A stretch of DNA of 64,000 bases. It comes from Vandiemenella viatica. Its lineage: Eukaryota > Arthropoda > Insecta > Orthoptera > Morabidae. Below the pieces are notes generated by a model. It worked only from the letters and a program-made list of their open reading frames with translations. It did no database searches and had not been told where the DNA came from. Where the stretch lies: assembly GCA_031002005.1 (NCBI GenBank), contig JARYHS010008074.1, forward strand, positions 12,036,924 through 12,100,923. The letters run 5' to 3'. This document shows positions 45,051 through 55,775 of this stretch, in pieces (position 1 is the stretch's first letter; each line of letters begins with the position of its first letter). A program made the position numbers and the translations under genes.

Positions 45051-46586
45051 TATTGTAGATGATACGATAGGCCAGAAAAGGTTCAGCTGTGCAGTGGCCC
45101 AAGAAAAACATAATTCCTGGAGGTATCATATATGATACCTCCGGACTAAAGAGGATATGAGATCCAACTAATGATAGCAAATGTTCGAAATCGATTTCGT
45201 AAAGTTTTGTAATACCTCATTGTCTTCTTCTAAAGTCAATTCGCGAATTAAATTATTAAGATAATTTCTTCGCTGACGATGACTTTCTCTAATCCATCAA
45301 CTTTGTAATTTTCTTCTCTGTTTTGACATCGTATGGATAATAATAAAGGCCGCAGCTACGCGTGACGACACGTCAATAGCCGAGCGTTTTCTGAGCACTG
45401 GCACCAGGCTCGTTCGACCAAAGTTTCCTTTTCCTTGAGCACGCTCGAACGAGCGCGCTCAAATGAATGAGCGGCTCATTCGCCTGAGCGTGCTCAAATG
45501 AATGAGCGGCTCATTCGCCTGAGCGTGCTCAAGTGGATACGAAGCTGTAGACTTTCGGTACAGTACGGGAGCAGTGTTTTGCCGCAACGGAGTATCTATT
45601 TATGGATTGAATAATTAAAAAATGGTCGCACAAGCGTTAGGCACGACGAAGGAGCCAGACCACTGTTTACCGCCACAAATGAGGAAAACATTGAGCGTGC
45701 ACGTGACATGGTTCTGTTAGACAGACGAGTAACTATTGATGAAGTGGCACGACGTCTGAAAATTAGTCACGGTTCTGCCTATGAAATCATCCACAACAGA
45801 CTTGGGTTTCATAAAGTCTGCGCAAGATGGGTCCCAAAACAACTCACACAGTTGCATAAACAAACGCGCTTGGACATCTGCAAAAACCATTTGGATCGCT
45901 ATGGTAACGAAGATGACTTCTTGTTAGACAGAATCATCACTGGTGACGAAACATGGATCCATCATTACGAGCCGGAGACTAAACGGCAGAGTATGGAATG
46001 GAAACATCCAAATTCGCCCTGCAAGAAAATGTTCAAAACCCAACCATCCGCAGGAAAACTGATGCTTACAATTTTTTGGGACTCACAAGGCCCAGTACTG
46101 GAACATTATCAGGAAAGGGGCGCAACAATAACAGTGCGCGTTACAGTGATATGCTTACTGAAAAGCTGAAGCCTGGAATTCGAAGCAAACGCTGAGGACT
46201 GCTGACGAAAGGTGTTGTGTTGTTGCACGACAATGCCCGTCCACATGCTGCTGCCTACACTACTGAAACGCTCCACAAACTCAACTATGAAGTACTGGCT
46301 CATCCTCCGTATAGTCCTGATCCTGCCCCTTCTGTCTACCACTTGTTTGGTCCTCTTAAAGAGGCATTACCTCGGACGAAACAGTGAAAGAAGTGGTGCA
46401 TTCCTGGCTCGCAGTTCAACCGAAAACCTTCTTTTATGAGGACATCAGGAAGCTTGTGCAACGATGGACCAAGTGCGTTGAAATGGAAGGGGACTATGTT
46501 GAAAAATGATGTACCTGTAAGTTTCCTATTTGTATTGCAATAAAATTTAAAACTACATTGCGGATAATAATTGACTTACTCTCGTA

Positions 46587-46920
46587 TATGCATGAAAACT
46601 TCCAGTGTGCCAGACGTTGAGTCGCAATTGCGGACTATAATTTTTAAATTGTCGTTGTTCCTATTCATTGTTTGCTTTACTGTAGATATTTCTATTAACA
46701 AATTTTATTTGTTGTTGTTTAATGATGTGAACGACTATGTATGTTAAAGTTTACTCCTGCGCTGTCCTGACTTTTCGTACATCAGAAATACGTAAAGATT
46801 CTTCAGTTTGTAATTAAGGCTTTATGTATACGACTTTAAAGGTTTATTTCTTATTCTGATATCACATAGTCAACACATACCCGCATCATTTCTGCCAGTA
46901 TGAACACTAGTTTTAAAAAA
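46587..46920. other. No gene seen
   Basis: Spacer between the nest and the following SINE. Confidence 0.3.
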
Positions 46921-47135
46921 AGTTCCACAGAGGTTGGTTAGATTCTCTCTAAGGAGGTATACTAAGCCATTGTGTCAGAGGTAGGACTGCCAGTTCCTTA
47001 CCCTCTGGGACCTACAGTTTAACGTGGAATCCGAACCACGGAACATCCTGGCGTAGCTCAAATGACCAAACACAATTCTTAAAAATTCCTGGCCCTACCG
47101 TGAGAGAAAGCGCCTCAACCACTAATGAACTTGCT
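46921..47135 (-). mobile_element. tRNA-derived SINE (family 1)
   Basis: A minus-strand copy of the SINE at 3569. It shares the reverse complement of CCGTGGTTCGGATTCCACGT, GTAGGTCCCAGAGG and CACAATGGCTTAGTAT. The tRNA-like head at 47135 is diverged (B box damaged), so this is an older copy. Confidence 0.75.
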
Positions 47136-47565
47136 ATGTAGCATTTAATTAAGAATACATAATTCCAGAGATTTATTACAAATTATTTAATTCTTTTCGT
47201 TTCTTCATATGGTTAGCTTAACGACTGAAAGTTTAAGCGTTTACCTGATACATTCAAGTGTTAGAGACGAATGACACTACGACCATAAAGATAAAGAAGA
47301 GTCAGTTCGCAAAGCCCTTATTGGCTATATCCTCATGTTGTTTATTATCTGCTCCATTTCTGCTACCCGCGCCTGTGACTTAAGCTTCGTATCCAGTTGA
47401 GCACGCTCAGGCGAATGAGCCGCTCATTCATTTGAGTGCGCTCGTTCGAGCGTGCTCAAGGAAAAGGAAATTTTGGTCGAATGAGCCTGGTTTCAGTGCT
47501 CAGAAAACGCTCGGCTATTGACGTGTACGTCACGCATAGCTGCGGCCTTTATTATTATCCATACG

Positions 47566-47946
47566 ATGTCAAAACAGAGAAGAAAATTACCAAGTTGATG
47601 GATTAGAGAAAGTCATCGTCAGCGAATAAATTATCTTAATAATTTAATTTGCGAATTGACTTTAGAAGAATGAGCTTCTTCAAAACTTAACGAGTTCGAT
47701 TTCGAACATTTGCTGTCATTAATTTCACCTAATATTAAAATGCACGATACGCCTATGCGTGAGGCGATCGCACCAGAAGATAAAATTTATAATAACTTTA
47801 AGATTCCTAACCTCAGGAAGTCCCTTCACAAGCCTGCAGTATATGTTCAAAGTATATAAACAAAGCATCATTCGTTTAGTACGGGTAGTCTGTGATGGCA
47901 CTATTGAGTCACTCCAAAATTATATGAAGACTGGTACCTATTTTTA
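47566..47946 (+). pseudogene. HARBI1-like transposase N-terminus (Harbinger copy C)
   Basis: ATG at 47566 starts MSKQRRKLPS, then (after a stop) WIRESHRQRI, LNNLICELTLEE, ISPNIKMHDTPMREAI and, in another frame, ITLRFLTSGSPFTSLQYMF and VRVVCDGTIESLQNYMK. This is the N-terminal half of a Harbinger transposase (helix-turn-helix region), ending before the first catalytic aspartate. The three copies share the end point, so the deletion predates their spread. Confidence 0.78.
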
Positions 47947-48169
47947 ATTTGTGTTTACAAATATAGATTTAAAGGTTATTTTTATGTTGTTTTTTTTTAG
48001 TTATGGCATTTATTTCAAGTTTTTAATAAAAATTGGTAAAACAATTATATTGCCTGGCACAAAATCAATATGATTTTAGGCACTTAGGATCTGAATTTCG
48101 TAACACCAAATTCAATCAAAATACGTTCAGCTGTGAGAAATACTATTAAAAAAGACTTACCACTTCCCG

Positions 48170-48400
48170 TTATAGAAGTTCTCTTCTGTTTTGATCGTTT
48201 TCGCCTGATTGACCCTAGCTGACTTGTTATTTTTTTCTTTACATCATCAATACCAAAGTTTCATATCTCGCTGATTTCACTCCATGCACCTTATTTTTTA
48301 GTTCGATTATAATACTGGAGCTGTCCCATAACACCCTCTTTGATTCATACGCATCAATTAGAGTTAAGCAAGTTTCATTGTCCCACGTGCTCGCGCTCAT
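48170..48400 (-). pseudogene. MADF-domain protein, first exon (Harbinger copy C)
   Basis: On the minus strand ATG at 48400 opens MSASTWDNETCLTLIDAYES and runs through KRVLWDSSSIIIELKNK. A one-base shift near 48240 is needed to reach DDVKKKITSQLGS and the RRKRSKQKR block. A GTAAGT donor follows at 48164-48169. An upstream in-frame ATG (48469) also exists, but the position of the other copies favours 48400. Confidence 0.8.
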
Positions 48401-48628
48401 TGTAGAAACCGCCAAATACCGTCCGCACTGAGCGCCGAACAAACACTGGCTCGCCTTTGAGCATTCCAAAATACCGACAACCGATCGGCTCGCCCCGAGC
48501 GCGCTCGCTGTCGTTCGTTGCGAGTGTGCTCAGGCGTCCACACTTGTGCCGCTCGCTTCACTTAGCGGCTCATTCGCCTGAGCGTGCTCAAGTGGATACG
48601 AGGCCTTAGGGGGCGCATAATGGTTCAG

Positions 48629-49473
48629 AATTGAAATATAGTGGACATTCGAACTTAAGTCGTAATATCGATCCCAAAAGAATGCTTTTTGAATACTTAG
48701 GTCAATATCCTTAGCTGCTATACTAATGTTGGGTTTTATTCTTCATTTGTTAGCTGCACTAGACGGAGCTCGGAGAGTAAAACCCAACAAAACCAAAAGA
48801 ATGCTTTTAATAGCAATTTCTATACTGATCAATAATTGTTATATTCAATTTTTCATAAAAATGATTCATTCACACTTAAAAAGTATTAGACAGAAATGTT
48901 TGGGAGAAAACCCATTCCATTTTTTTTTCACGGCCCTGTATCTCTCTCACTCGTGACATGTGTAGGAGAAAGGGAGAGAGGAGTGAATGGAATAGAGAGG
49001 GCTCATAGTTAACAGACACTGATTCGTAAAGTTAATAGTAATTTTAATATAACAATTATTTATTTATACATTTAAAAATAAATATTAATGTTTGTGTTAG
49101 TATTATGTATTATTTCTACCGAAAAACTCGCCAACAAATCCATATATAAATCTACAGAAATTCACTTGCGCCCCTTATACGAAGTCGCAAAGATACACAA
49201 GAAATGTTTATGGCGTAATATTAAATAGAGTAGGTACTTACGATTGCATAATGTTTGACACTTTGCTACAGGGCCGTGAAAAACATGAAATATAGTCTCT
49301 CCCATACATTTTTTACTAACATATTTTTTAAGTGTCATGGATTCATTTTTATGAAAAATTGAACATAACAATATTATTGATCAGCATAGAAAATACTATC
49401 GAAAGCAATTTTGATGATCGATATTGTGACTTAAGTTCGAATGTCCACTATATTTCATTTCTAAGCTACTCTG
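48629..49473. repeat. Long foldback element with a nested 103-bp insertion
   Basis: The outer ends match in inverted orientation: GAAATATAGTGGACATTCG on the left and its reverse complement CGAATGTCCACTATATTTC at about 49437-49455. The arms reach ACGGCCCTGTA (48935) and TACAGGGCCGTG (49267). The arms are imperfect. The left arm is longer because 48690-48792 is inserted between two copies of CCAAAAGAATGCTTTT (48674-48689 and 48793-48808). The insert contains its own hairpin, GTTGGGTTTTA...TAAAACCCAAC. No coding capacity. Confidence 0.75.
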
Positions 49474-51560
49474 GAGCATTGCTGAAGGAATATAGAATAT
49501 CTGTGCCACCAATGTATGAACATAATGTACACTTCAAATATATTTGTACTGTGTTATTAGGGCCTGTGAATAAGTCTGTAATCTAACGTCAAATAAGGGC
49601 GTATGGTAAATTTCAAATTTGTGATGAGAACGTTCATATGTAAAATTGCTTAGCTAAAGAGTCTAGAATACGGTATCTTGTTTCTTTATTGCCAAGGGTT
49701 ACTCTTAATCTCCACTAGGTGGACATCGGCGTATACTTTGAGAGCTTTAAACTCTACGTACGGTGATTTGTTCTAAATGCTAGTTAGAGTTACAGTAGTA
49801 CTACAAGAAGATTCATGATACGAAAGGATTCTTGGAAATATTAATAGAGCAGATCTTTTTAAAAACCATTTCAAGATATGCTTTGGGTTGAGTTAGAGAG
49901 TGATGGAATTTACCATTTAATGAGAGTCATTTGTAATATCTTTTCCGAAGGCCATTATGTTTTCGTGCATTCTCTCCTTCTTTTAATCTCGGGGATGCTA
50001 CTACCATGCTTATAGTTAAATCACGAACACGTCAAAGAAATGTGTAATAAGAGACACATACTACATCTGGCATTTGTGAATGAAACATAAAAAAATAATC
50101 CATACAAATCCTCAATCTTAATACATCTGTGTTCTATATTACACTGAAACCAGATAATTATAGTAAAAGAAAAAACATGAGAGACAAGTTACGTAAAATA
50201 TTCAACAACGAATACTCATCTTAACTGCAATAGAAACAATGAATAATGCTAAAGTAAGATTACAGATTTTGTATAAATATTTAAGAAAAACAATCACTGT
50301 AGTACAATTAGCACACACAAAAGTTACATAATGTAATGAGCAGAAATTTGGAAATGCAATTTAGACTTTAAGAAATCAAAAGCCATAGGGATGACGATAT
50401 CAGTACAGCACACATAGAATCTGCCTTCCTTGGGAAGTAAATGACAGACACAGGTTTTCACGAACATAGAAGTCTGAGGTCTCTCGCACACGTAATATCC
50501 TTAAACTTTCTGCACGCGTAGAGATTTTAATTGAAGCAATGACTGGACATCACGCAGGAACAATGAAATATGCCGAAATTAAATGACATTTTTAAACTAA
50601 TGAATGAAAATGTTGCGGAAACAAAGGATGAAGTAAGAAGATTATAGTATAATGTAAACAAATAGAGAATAGAGTCTATATCAAATGAATTGCCTTCTTA
50701 ATACAAAATATGGTCGAAATTAAGCAATTTAATTTAATGAATATGACTGATTGCTGTACTTGAAGCGGTAATTGAAAAGACAATTATTGAAGAAGGCTTC
50801 TAATGACAATTTAAGCTCACCCTTCTACAGCATTCAACGGTGAAAGATTGCCGTCACTAATTCCTGATGATATTTACGATTTTTAAAATATTCTTTCAGC
50901 CCAGTCATAATACCAAAATTGCAGCCTTCAGTCACCTGCCAATTTTGAGCAGCCATAAGAAAGAATTGCAGATTCGTGATGGAATACTGGAAGCTAGTTA
51001 TATCAGATTTGATCTCAATTTCGGTTCAGAGAATCGATTGGTATCAAGTTTCCAAGGTGTTACGAATATACAATCGACTTTCAGGTATCAAGGAAGTCTC
51101 ATGGAAAAATTTTTAACTTTGAAGATTACAGGAAATGTGAAAAATCGAGATAATACGAACATCCAGATATATGTTTTCAGATCAAATATTCGTATTGACT
51201 GTTTAAAGAAGACATAAAGAAGACAAACGACAGTTTATCTCCCGTTGTTTCCCTGGCTGTGCGCAGACTGCTGCCGGCCGCAGTTGAGAGTTCATCCCCA
51301 CCACCCACTTGACCTGCATCTCCGTCTTGGCGCACCGAGAAACAGACACGTAGCACAACTTCCCTGCAGTCAATGACAGGCGAAAATTACAAAACATTCG
51401 TCCTCTGATTTGGGTGAATTCACTGTAGTGCAAAACTAAAGCGCTATTGCCGTCCACGAATACAGTCGAAATTATTGAGTTAAAATACTGTATTCTCCCT
51501 TCGTGCGTGTCAGTTATTTCTGCATAGAATGATTTTTCACTATTGCTTTGCGCCTGGTCG
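49474..51560. other. No gene identified
   Basis: AT-rich. A 116-codon frame at 50867-51217 has no recognisable family. A GC-richer stretch near 51240-51350 on the minus strand has a plausible splice acceptor (see findings), but the evidence is too weak to call a gene. Confidence 0.35.
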
Positions 51561-51569
51561 AAGTCATCA

Positions 51570-51715
51570 TCGGAGCGGACGTAAAGGAGTTCGGCCTAAG
51601 GCCTATTGAAGGAACCATCCTGGCCTTCACTCGGAGTGATTTCGGAAAATCATGGAAAACCGGAATCTGAATGGTGAGACGGGATTTCCTACCCGCTTAC
51701 CCACCAATCTTGGTT
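51570..51715 (-). mobile_element. Decayed tRNA-derived SINE (family 2)
   Basis: Minus-strand tail words resemble those of the copy at 26909: GGAGTTCGGCCTAAGGCC, CTCGGAGTGATTTCGG and CATGGAAAACC. The head and poly-A are not recognisable. Confidence 0.55.
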
Positions 51716-51848
51716 TTCATAGAACTACACCAAGGCTGCCCAACCCCAGACCCCCATTTGAAATTTTTAATTTAATTCAATTGCAATGGAGCACAGGCTT
51801 CGGTGGCAATTTCCCTACACACCCATCTTCCCCCTATCCTGCACCTAC

Positions 51849-52562
51849 CTAAATTTGCCCTCTACAAATATTATCTTTAAATTCTTTCAAAATTTTCGGT
51901 AAATTATTCATCATTTCTCTTGGTAACTCATTCCAATCCCTGACACCCTTACCTAAAAAAGAGAATCTTCCTACACCCTTGTGCCTGAAATCGAGGGCCA
52001 GCTTGTGGTCATGGTCATCTTTTCCCTTCCATGCACTACTTTTCATAGCTACTCCAATATCGTTCCATGCCTCATCGCCAGTATATGCCCTGTACACTCC
52101 CATGACCCTCCTCATCCTCCTCCTGTCTTGCAATGAATCCCATTCCAGATCCTTTATCATATCCGTCGCTGATTGCATTCTGCGATAATTTCCAGAAACA
52201 AATCTAGCAGCCCTTCTTTGCACCCTCTTCAACTCCTGTATTTGATACGTAAAATGAGGGTCCCATACTACACTACCATATTCGAGCAATGGTCTGACCA
52301 AAGTTTTGTAACCCAATTCCTTGACTTCTCTCGTACATCCCCTCATCACTCTCTCCAACAAGTGCAGAACTTTCAAACCTTTTCCTACCACCTGTCCTAT
52401 GTGTCCTGCCCAATTAAGTTTGTTATCAAAACTAATTCCAAGATATTTACATTTCAAGTCTTCAGCAAGCAATTCTTTCCCCACCTTATATTCATAATTA
52501 ACCTTTTGTTTTTTATTTGTGTATCTAATAAGCTGACTCTTCTTTGCATTTTTGCGTGCCAA
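51849..52562 (-). pseudogene. CR1/Jockey-type LINE RT C-terminal fragment, open for 237 codons
   Basis: The frame begins close to the end of the palm domain (KKSQLIRYTNKK) and continues with the whole C-terminal part of ORF2: KYLGISFDNKLNWAGHIGQV, LHLLERVMRGCTREVKELGY, KTLVRPLLEYGSVVWDP, RRAARFVSGNYRRMQSATDM, then WDSLQDRRR and a final W-N-E-L-P segment. It ends at the normal stop of such proteins. There is no stop or shift inside, so it is a fairly recent 5'-truncated insertion. The catalytic YxDD is upstream of the truncation and absent. Confidence 0.85.
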
Positions 52563-52599
52563 CAGCAGCGGTCTAGAATGTGCTAGCCCAAAAAAAAAT

Positions 52600-54035
52600 T
52601 ATTATAGTTATAAATCCTCTGCAAAGGTCTCATTGATGGTTTTTTACTTTTCAATTGTGAGTAAATTGTGTTACTTATATATTTGTTTTCTTTAAATATC
52701 TATTGTAACTATAGACAAGTATTGTATAGGAGGCTATCTTAGAATCTATTTTGTGGCTCTCGGGCTACTTTAGAACCGAAACTGTGGTCCATCTCCAGAA
52801 TTGATTGGGCAGCCTTGAACTACAATATCTATGTGTGTGTCTCCATTTATACGTGTGTATTGTTAATATGTCTTGCAGAGAATCTGGAGAATTGTACTCA
52901 TTGTCATTGTTAAAAGATAGCATTCTTACTAACATTAATTTTACTTTTTTTATTCTTTTAGCCAAGTTTAGTTTCGTGTAAGTTCTTTAATCTTTCGTTT
53001 CAGGTTTTACTTGGTACAAATATTGGTGTTTAAGTTTGTTATGCTAAAAAATGCAAATTATGACCACAATAATTGTTATAGACTTCTATTTTAAACAAAT
53101 TTAACATATTTATTGTCAACGTTAAGTATTTTTAAGTGTCATGAAGCAACCAATCACTGCATGTGAAAAGCTAAACTAGTAATCAGTTTCCATCTGAAAT
53201 AATTTATTAATAATTATTGAACATGTAAGATTCAGTTCTCTAGCTGTCGAAAACCTACAGAACCCCCTAAACTTGATGGCGGACAACTATCGCTATTCCG
53301 ACCTTTGTGCTGTTTCTCGACATGCATTGTTCTCGCGCAGGAACGGGATCAATCATTACGAATCCCACAAACTTATACTACTCGTTTTGTTCAGTGATAC
53401 CATTTCAGTTTAATAGTGAGAGTATAACCATAACAGTCCATTAACTTGAACTGTAATCGACAGAGATGACTCACAAAGGTGTTTGTCCTGGGTCCACCTA
53501 GCTGAATGTAGCGCTACTATGGTTTCTCTTAAGCCATGAAGAACGAAAGTTGACCTTGTGACTCAGTCACATTGAATCCAGCCACTTTAAATCATGAGAC
53601 CTGGTACGACGACCGAAGATGTCCTAACGCGTACTATTAGTTTACCACTGTGTGCTTCTAATATCCCTAAAGCAGTGATGACACCTCTCCTCGCGTTTTG
53701 TAGTCTTGTGAAAACATTCCTGCGCAGGAATACGGTTGCCACTAACTTTTCAATCACAAATGTTATTAATACAAAAAATTACACAAAGCTGATGATGAAA
53801 ATGTCCATGCTTCCTTAGTTTATTACTTTCCACCCACAATATGTTTATTAAAATCAGTACCAATAGCAAAATTACAATTAATTCATCTTCCTTTAATGTT
53901 ATTTCTTAATATTTTCTGGACAAAGATTGAACACTGAAGAAGCAGAATGTTAAACATTTATCGTTTCCAAGTAATACGACATAATGCAAGTAGATAGATA
54001 AGGGCGGAGTGAGCTCAGTTTTTAATTGATGTTAA
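52600..54035. other. No gene seen
   Basis: AT-rich, with short unsupported frames only. Confidence 0.4.
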
Positions 54036-55135
54036 TTGATTTTAATTGAATTGCGTGGGGTCCTTAATTGATTTTAATTAATGTTAATTGATTTTAATTA
54101 ATGCTAATTGATTTTAATTGATTTTAATTAATTTTAATTAATTTTAATTGATTTTAATTGAGGCTAATTGATTTTAATTAATTTTAATTGATTTTAATTG
54201 AGGCTAATTGATTTTAATTGATTTGCGGGGGAGCCCTAATTGATTTTAATTGAGGCTAATTGATTTTAATTGAGACTAATTGATTTTAATTAATGTTAAT
54301 TGATTTGCGGGGAGGGGGTCTCACATCTGTAACCTCAGATTGATCTTATTATTTCCTTATGGACCTGTGTGTGAGCCCACTTTTTCCCCATGTATTCTTA
54401 TGGGAGGGCCCACTTTTTCCCCCATGGCGGGGAGCCTTAATTGATTTTAATTAATGTTAATTGATTTGCGGGGAGGGGGTCTCACATCTGTAACCTCAGA
54501 TTGATCTTATTATTTCCTTATGTACAGCGGTCAGCGGACAGTTTTTTCCCCATGTATTCTTATGGACACCGGAGTGAGCCCACTTTCCCCCTCCTCGCCG
54601 CGCACGTGCCGGTAACTAATTGAATGCGGGTTCGTAATTGAATGCGCACAGCTGCGCCAGGGGTCCGCTGCAATCTCACATCTGTAACCTCAGATTGACC
54701 TTATTATTTCCTTATGTACAGCGGAGTGAGCCCACTTTTTCCCCCCATGTATTGCTTATGGACCTGTCTTTGCAGACAGTTTGGAGCGGAGGGGAGCCGA
54801 GGAACTAGGGGAGTTTAATTGAATGCGGGTCCGTAATTGAATGCGCCACACCCGAATTATCGCTCCCCTCCGGAAGCCATCAATTATCGCTCCCCTCCGG
54901 AAGCCATCAATTATCGCTCCCCACGCAGCTGCAGGATGCGGGTCCGTAATTGAATGCACACACCCGGAAGCCATCAATTATCGCTCCCCTCGCAGCTGCA
55001 CGATGCGGGTTCGTAATTGAATGAGCACAGCTGCACCACACCCGGAAGCCATCAATTATCGCTCCCCTCGCAGCTGCATGATGCGGGTTCGTAATTGAAT
55101 GAGCACAGCTGCGCCACACCCGAATTATCGCAGGA
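54036..55135. repeat. Complex tandem-repeat field
   Basis: Three repeat types follow each other. 54036-54310: roughly twenty degenerate copies of TAATTGATTTTAATTGA. 54313-54740: a 45-bp unit containing CTCACATCTGTAACCTCAG and TTATTATTTCCTTATG occurs three times (starting near 54320, 54480 and 54673), alternating with the first type and with AGTGAGCCCACTTTTTCCCC. 54810-55130: units of about 50-85 bp with GTAATTGAATGCG, GCAGCTGC and AGCCATCAATTATCGCTCCC are repeated at least four times. The word AATTGA runs through all three types, which suggests a common origin. Confidence 0.85.
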
Positions 55136-55375
55136 TAACAATAAGCGACTGTGTGACTCATGTCTCCCACTATGACAGCTGCAACCGGAACACCCGGTAT
55201 ATTGACCGCCCATTTATGCGCTTCAGTATTTTTAGATCACAACAAATTAACGATATCTCTAACTACCTCCATTTTTACACCCACCATCTGAGACATTGGC
55301 GTTTTCATGCTTATTCATAATTGCTTCTGTCTTGCTACTAAATAAGATATTAGATTTGAACTGATATAAATGTCA

Positions 55376-55582
55376 CCACCGAGGTTGGTGGTGTAACGGT
55401 TAGCGTTCTGGCCCGCCCGGGTATCCAGATTTGGGTTTTCCATGGTTTCCCAAGTCACTCCATGAAAACGCCTGGATGCTTCCTTCAAAAAGGCCGTGGC
55501 TGAATTCCTTCCCATTCCTTGCCCCCCCCCATCATTTCCCGTCTATAAAGACATCGCTGTTAAGAGACATTAAAAATAAAAA
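55376..55582 (+). mobile_element. tRNA-derived SINE (family 2), head partly deleted
   Basis: The A-box region GTGGTGTAACGGTTAGCG is present, but the B box is lost by a deletion that joins TTCTGGCCC to GCCCGGGTATCCAG. The tail is complete and ends in a poly-A stretch near 55575. Confidence 0.8.
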
Positions 55583-55775
55583 AAAACACACAAGTTATCA
55601 TTGTGTTATAGTCTAAATTACGAGATACCACTTCCTGAACTATCAACGGAAAATAACCTTCTGGTTTTTCCAATACCTTTCTTTTCTTCCACAATACCTT
55701 GCAAAATGTGTTCTACAACAGCCGATTTTGTTGGTTGGCCTGGTCTTGCCTATCACTAATGTTCTTTATTTATTA

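Larger units (their letters stand above)
43417..45154. mobile_element. MITE (third layer) carrying a complete transposon
   Basis: Terminal repeats CCTCTTCAGTCCCGAG and, reverse complement of right, CCTCTTTAGTCCGGAG. Flanks are ATAT on both sides (43413-43416 and 45155-45158), which also fits a TA duplication with one more base on each end. The corresponding point of copy A is uninterrupted (AATATGACGTCC), proving the insertion. Without the inner transposon the MITE is about 410 bp and non-coding. A small palindrome GGTATCATATATGATACC lies near its right end (45122). Confidence 0.85.
43210..45329 (-). pseudogene. HARBI1-like transposase N-terminus of copy B, interrupted by a MITE
   Basis: The minus strand starts near 45329 (ATGTCAAAACAGAG, MSKQR), is cut by the MITE at 45154-43417, and resumes with KMHCTPMREAIPPEDKI and then VRVVCDGTIESLQ. 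The catalytic DDE region is missing as in the other copies. Confidence 0.7.
41575..45546. mobile_element. Head-to-tail pair of PIF/Harbinger deletion derivatives (copies A and B)
   Basis: Copy A (41575 to about 42788) is complete, with ends GGTCTCGTATCCACTTGAGC and, from the right, GCCTCGTATCCACTTGAGC. Copy B starts at about 42789 inside the element, at the position equal to 41819 of copy A, and runs to 45546. The A/B junction reads GAGGCTTAATTGATGCG, and copy A has GCTTAATT just before the same internal point, so the junction may have formed at that 8-bp word. Each copy has a MADF exon at one end and a HARBI1-like start at the other. Ends carry clusters of GAGC(G/A)CGCTC palindromes. The pair sits in the mariner gene and contains the MITE at 43417-45154. 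Confidence 0.88.
41479..46509 (+). pseudogene. mariner transposase, interrupted
   Basis: The ATG at 41479 opens MAVPLSVCTKEEQSSVIRFF and reaches GAEIHRR, part of the first helix-turn-helix. The gene then breaks off at the insert. It resumes at 45550 with LSVQYGSSVLPQR. The linker motif WVPKQLT, the first catalytic block ITGDETWIHHYEPETK, the second (LLHDNARPHAA) and the third (PPYSPDPAPSVYHLFGPL) follow, giving the mariner DD34D pattern. Further lesions are a one-base loss near 46127 and a stop at 46194 (RSKR-stop). Both lie in the last third. The lesions plus the insertion make the gene inactive. Confidence 0.88.
41317..46584 (+). mobile_element. mariner element split by a nested insertion (outermost layer of a four-level nest)
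   Basis: Terminal repeats TGAGGGTAAGTCAATTATTATC (left) and CGAGAGTAAGTC... (reverse complement of right, 46584) are flanked by TA on both sides (41315-41316 and 46585-46586). Removing the Harbinger insertion (41575-45549) leaves about 1293 bp, the standard mariner length, and restores a contiguous transposase gene across the join. The left piece is 41317-41574 and the right piece 45550-46584. The 3-bp duplication around the insert is GAA on the left and GTA on the right. Confidence 0.9.
47383..48605. mobile_element. PIF/Harbinger deletion derivative, copy C, TTA duplication
   Basis: A 1223-bp element with ends AGCTTCGTATCCAGTTGAGC and, from the right, GGCCTCGTATCCACTTGAGC, flanked by TTA on both sides (47380-47382 and 48606-48608). 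It is inverted relative to copies A and B, 0.8 kb outside the nest. It preserves both gene starts better than the others. Confidence 0.92.

Noticed and set aside
50867..51217. 116-codon plus-strand frame as a gene
   Set aside because: No recognisable domain, no splice or promoter context, AT-rich composition like the surroundings.
54036..55135. CRISPR-like array
   Set aside because: Repeats are contiguous or irregular, there are no unique spacers of constant size and the genome is eukaryotic.
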